Positions 62,151-64,000 of a stretch of DNA of 64,000 nucleotides are shown here, piece after piece. The stretch is from a gamma proteobacterium HIMB30 (lineage in GTDB: Bacteria > Pseudomonadota > Gammaproteobacteria > Pseudomonadales > Litorivicinaceae), in NCBI GenBank assembly GCA_000227525.2, contig AGIG01000028.1:248001-312000 (forward strand), read 5' to 3'. Under the pieces are notes generated by a model. It did not search any database and was not told the DNA's origin. It saw only the letters and a program-made list of their open reading frames with translations. The position numbers and the translations under genes were made by a program. Each line of letters starts with the position of its first letter. Within the stretch, counting starts at the first letter, position 1.

Positions 62151-62398
62151 CCTTTAACAAGCCTCAGCAGTTACTACAAATACTTAAAAGCCGACTCAGC
62201 CGCTCCCGGGTGTCTAAAAAAGACCACCCTGGGCTATGACAATAGACTGGGGAGCTATGCAGTTTGAACAGTAGACAACTGAGTAGACAAAACAGTGCTG
62301 TTGTAGATGAACTGATGATGTGTAAGTCTTTGATTCTAGGTAGACATCAGTGGTCTATGGAGCCTTAGGTAAGCATCTATCCACTCTCTGGCCACCAT
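62151..62398 (-). repeat. 248 bp inverted repeat IR2, right arm
   Basis: Perfect reverse complement of 60653-60900. Its outer end is the attR core. TGTCTAC heptamers on the minus strand at 62271-62277, 62283-62289 and 62340-62346. Confidence 0.97.
62384..62398 (+). repeat. att core 3 (attR)
   Basis: Direct copy of the 15 bp att core at the tRNA end; marks the distal end of the element, 3.64 kb from attL. Confidence 0.88.
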
Positions 62399-62413
62399 GG
62401 TCCATACGGTCCA

Positions 62414-62465
62414 TACCTGACACACGGGTAACATTTTATTCCGAGGACATAGGTAACACTTTTGA
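62414..62465. mobile_element. Possible insertion-sequence end remnant
   Basis: Two spaced copies of GGTAACA followed by TTTT (62427-62437 and 62451-62463 region), separated by CCGAGGACATA, are reminiscent of the terminal repeats I associate with IS481-type elements. No transposase is present. The identification is from memory and weak. Confidence 0.3.
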
Positions 62466-62512
62466 TGAACAAGGGTTATCTACCTAAGCGATCCGGTCGT
62501 TGTCCCCAGCGA

Positions 62513-62893
62513 TCACACTCGGATCCAGACAGAATCGGTCGCGAGACGATAACTTCCAATGTATTCATGGTAGTACGTCCCAAATTCCTCTGGCGCGATC
62601 ATGCTGACCCACTCTTCGCCATTTTCCCGCCTGTATAGATGGTAAGTATGGCCAATAATCGGAACAAAACTGACCGTGGCATCGTACATGCGTTGCGTAT
62701 CTTCAGAGGTCGCAACGAGTTGACGAAATTCCTCCTGTAGTTCCTCGTAACGACCGCGTAGCTTTGCAGATGCCTCTTTCGACTTCACTTGGCGATAACC
62801 GCTCGTGTCGACCTTCGTTATTGCGGGCGCACTAACGCTATCACCGTACGGCATGGTCGATTTGTTATCTGCTACACGATCTGGTTTTTTCAT
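62513..62893 (-). CDS. DUF2452-like (C1orf50-family) protein
   Basis: A 126-residue soluble protein with a basic N-terminus, a helical central segment (LRGRYEELQEEFRQLVATSEDTQRMY) and a C-terminal part YHLYRRENGEEWVSMIAPEE ... GSYRLATDSVW that resembles the DUF2452 family as I remember it. The function of that family is unknown. The ATG overlaps the stop of the upstream small frame by 4 bp (ATGA), so translation is probably coupled. Confidence 0.7.
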   Translation of the reverse strand: MKKPDRVADNKSTMPYGDSVSAPAITKVDTSGYRQVKSKEASAKLRGRYEELQEEFRQLVATSEDTQRMYDATVSFVPIIGHTYHLYRRENGEEWVSMIAPEEFGTYYHEYIGSYRLATDSVWIRV

Positions 62894-63036
62894 TCTTGTG
62901 GATCACTTCCTGGATAATAATATCCATCATCTTCTGCCAGCTTGGGCGGGCTTTTCGGCGCCTCGGTGATGGGTTGTTGTGCAGTAATGGCGTCTGCTTC
63001 GTCCTTGAGTTCATCTTCGTAAACTCCGCCACACAT
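62890..63036 (-). CDS. Small acidic protein (48 residues), coupled
   Basis: Begins MCGGVYEDELKDEAD and ends in GYYYPGSDPQE, with a Pro-rich middle. It starts in the TGATG junction with the preceding 29-residue frame and ends in the ATGA junction with the DUF2452-like gene. A longer 81-codon reading of this frame would need a TTG start at 63135 and overlaps the upstream frame, so I prefer this version. Function unknown. Confidence 0.5.
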   Translation of the reverse strand: MCGGVYEDELKDEADAITAQQPITEAPKSPPKLAEDDGYYYPGSDPQE

Positions 63037-63125
63037 CAGTCCTGCCTTCCAGTATCCGCCATTGCCAACGCTACGAACAAACCGATACCCAGCCAAAGCA
63101 GGAACGGACCAACTGTTTCCATCAT
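63036..63125 (-). CDS. Small single-span membrane protein (29 residues)
   Basis: MMETVGPFLLWLGIGLFVAL is almost entirely a membrane helix, followed by a short polar tail AMADTGRQD. GGAG lies 4-8 bases upstream of the tandem ATGs. The stop overlaps the next start (TGATG). A hydrophobic frame with a ribosome site and coupled neighbours is unlikely to be chance, but no homologue is known to me. Confidence 0.55.
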   Translation of the reverse strand: MMETVGPFLLWLGIGLFVALAMADTGRQD

Positions 63126-63319
63126 CTTTCTCCAAGCACCTGCACCCTACTGTTAGTGGGGAGACCGAGTCTGTGGTTCAAGGTTTTGCCGTGACTCCCA
63201 TTTGAAAACAAAATCGACTTGCTTGATTCAGTGGCGTATCTTTGCCTGTGACGAAGGAGATTCATTCGATCAAAACGTCAGCACTCTTATATCGATAAAA
63301 AGCAAAGAGGGAATTTCTA

Positions 63320-63508
63320 ATGGCAACTTACGAATGTGACGCATGTGGAATGGCTGTAAACGCATCATGCGCAAAGTGTGATACTCCACTGGTCGATGGT
63401 TCATTGACCCTTGATGACGGAACAGTTGTTCAAATCTCAAAATGCCCAGAATGCGAAGGAAAAATTAAGAGCCCACAATGCTGTGGCGCCGATATGGTCG
63501 CAAATTAG
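63320..63508 (+). CDS. Small zinc-ribbon protein
   Basis: A 62-residue protein with eight cysteines in pairs: Cys6-X2-Cys9, Cys17-X2-Cys20, Cys42-X2-Cys45 and Cys54-Cys55. These should bind two metal ions, probably zinc. AGAGGG lies about eight bases before the ATG. It is divergent from the small-gene operon (194 bp apart). Partner and function unknown. Confidence 0.78.
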   Translation: MATYECDACGMAVNASCAKCDTPLVDGSLTLDDGTVVQISKCPECEGKIKSPQCCGADMVAN

Positions 63509-63520
63509 CAGAGCATATGG

Positions 63521-63568
63521 AGAGGCTTTATTCAAACCCGAGCACTTCTCTGAGATGAAGCCTCTTTT
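63521..63568 (+). terminator. Possible terminator of the zinc-ribbon gene
   Basis: AGAGGCTT (63521-63528) pairs perfectly with AAGCCTCT (63558-63565), followed by TTT. The loop of 29 nt is long and the T-run short. Confidence 0.4.
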
Positions 63569-63689
63569 GCCAATTATGTTGGCCAGAAAAATTTTGCATG
63601 CGACTGATTGCATTGTTGGTTGTATATCCTAAGCAATGCTGTAGGCTGTCTCATGTCGGGAAAGGATACCATCCGGGTCTATATGATGA

Positions 63690-63734
63690 ATGAACCTAGG
63701 CTTTCAGGGTAAGGAGTCCCAGTTCTAGGTTCAT
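63690..63734. repeat. 10 bp perfect inverted repeat
   Basis: ATGAACCTAG (63690-63699) and CTAGGTTCAT (63725-63734) with a 25 bp centre. It could be a protein-binding dyad or a hairpin; no T-run follows. Confidence 0.4.
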
Positions 63735-63891
63735 ACCCGTCCCCTCTTTGGCGTCTGAATTAATCCCGAAACTCAATCGTAACAATCATCCGATGCGTTC
63801 GTTGGCCCTTGTACATGACTCGGGCGGCTAAACATGTTCCAAACCGACTCACCTATTGTACAGAACGCCCTCGCTCCGATAAGCGATCCGA

Positions 63892-64000
63892 TTACCTCGA
63901 TAATTCAACCGACGGATCAAAAATCCGTTGCCAAATCTCGGTCATTCGGCTGAGCTGTGGTCGCTGCTCCAGTTGCGCGAAGCTCCCGGTGACCACGCCA
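63892..64000 (-). CDS. C-terminal end of an unidentified protein (truncated by window edge)
   Basis: An open frame enters from the right edge and ends at TAA (63894-63892). The 35 visible residues (ending ITEIWQ-like MTEIWQRIFDPSVELSR) look protein-like in composition, but I do not recognise them. Confidence 0.4.
   Translation of the reverse strand, partial: GVVTGSFAQLEQRPQLSRMTEIWQRIFDPSVELSR

Larger units (their letters stand above)
61544..62512. other. Gene-free stretch: element interior, IR2 right arm, attR and possible IS remnant
   Basis: 61544-62150 is AT-rich, with no frame I would call a gene on either strand; it may hold the promoter of the secreted-protein gene. 62151-62398 is IR2 right arm and attR. 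62399-62416 is a tandem GGTCCATAC pair, and about 62414-62465 resembles an insertion-sequence end. Confidence 0.7.
63509..63891. other. Gene-free stretch after the zinc-ribbon gene
   Basis: It holds the terminator-like structure at 63521-63568 and a long-loop inverted repeat at 63690-63734. A 73-codon frame crossing 63411-63632 overlaps the zinc-ribbon gene and shows no protein features. I see no other gene. Confidence 0.6.

Noticed and set aside
62399-62465. CRISPR-like short repeats
   Set aside because: Only two copies of each unit and no spacers or cas genes; better explained as tandem duplication or IS-end repeats.
62890-63135. 81-codon frame with TTG start
   Set aside because: Its first 33 codons overlap a membrane-helix frame having a better start and ribosome site; the ATG version of 48 codons fits the coupled layout.

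Overview
The window is a compact chromosomal segment from a gammaproteobacterium of about 50 % GC. Nearly all of it is housekeeping genes packed tail to head, with 1-23 bp overlaps common. Long runs follow the order I remember from Pseudomonas and related Pseudomonadales/Oceanospirillales (from memory, no comparison was run): lysA-dapF-DUF484-xerC-yigB; a pil block with aroK-aroB-DamX-like-gltB-gltD-hemE; rpmE-priA-argS-SPOR-hslVU-ubiEJB-hisIE-tatABC; typA-glnA-ntrBC-secB-grxC-yibN-gpmI-envC-ctpA; and hisBHAF-asmA-mutY-yggX-tRNA-Phe. I cannot name the genus.

Layout. 1-4.7 kb: lysine/peptidoglycan precursor genes, XerC and two small-molecule enzymes. 4.8-6.7 kb: glnK-amtB with a sigma-54 promoter and two NtrC-type sites. 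6.7-10.1 kb: ubiK and a LexA-controlled error-prone polymerase (dnaE2) that appears leaderless and lacks imuAB beside it. 10.1-25.2 kb, minus strand: a run from a PilM-position gene through pilN, a PilO/PilP-like gene, pilQ, aroK, aroB, a DamX-like ATPase, gltB, gltD, metY, hemE and tolC. 25.2-40.5 kb: PBP1A, a secreted nuclease, rpmE, priA, argS, a SPOR protein, hslVU, ubiquinone genes, hisIE, a HIT protein and tatABC. 40.5-52.7 kb: pip, typA, glnA-ntrB-ntrC, secB-grxC-yibN and gpmI-envC-ctpA. 52.7-58.8 kb: hisBHAF, asmA, mutY, yggX and tRNA-Phe.

Nitrogen assimilation is unusually well represented. GlnK/AmtB (uptake and sensing), GlnA and GltBD (assimilation) and NtrB/NtrC (control) are all here, and both glnK-amtB and glnA carry matched sigma-54 and NtrC signals, so the regulatory loop can be read from sequence. 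Most convergent gene pairs overlap or abut at their stop codons, so there is no room for ordinary terminators.

The accessory region begins at tRNA-Phe. A 3.65 kb element (58747-62398) is bounded by a 15 bp direct repeat of the tRNA 3' end. It contains a third, inverted copy of that core, flanked by perfect copies of both inner element arms, so it is in effect a complete inverted attP. As a result the integrase gene and a glutathione-S-transferase-like gene face each other behind identical 94 bp leaders that include the start codon, and a secreted protein of unknown function sits between perfect 248 bp inverted repeats. Integrase acting on oppositely oriented att sites would invert these segments. 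I regard this as the most novel feature of the window. Beyond it lie a possible IS remnant, a translationally coupled set of small genes ending in a DUF2452-like protein, a small zinc-ribbon protein, and the 3' end of an unknown gene.
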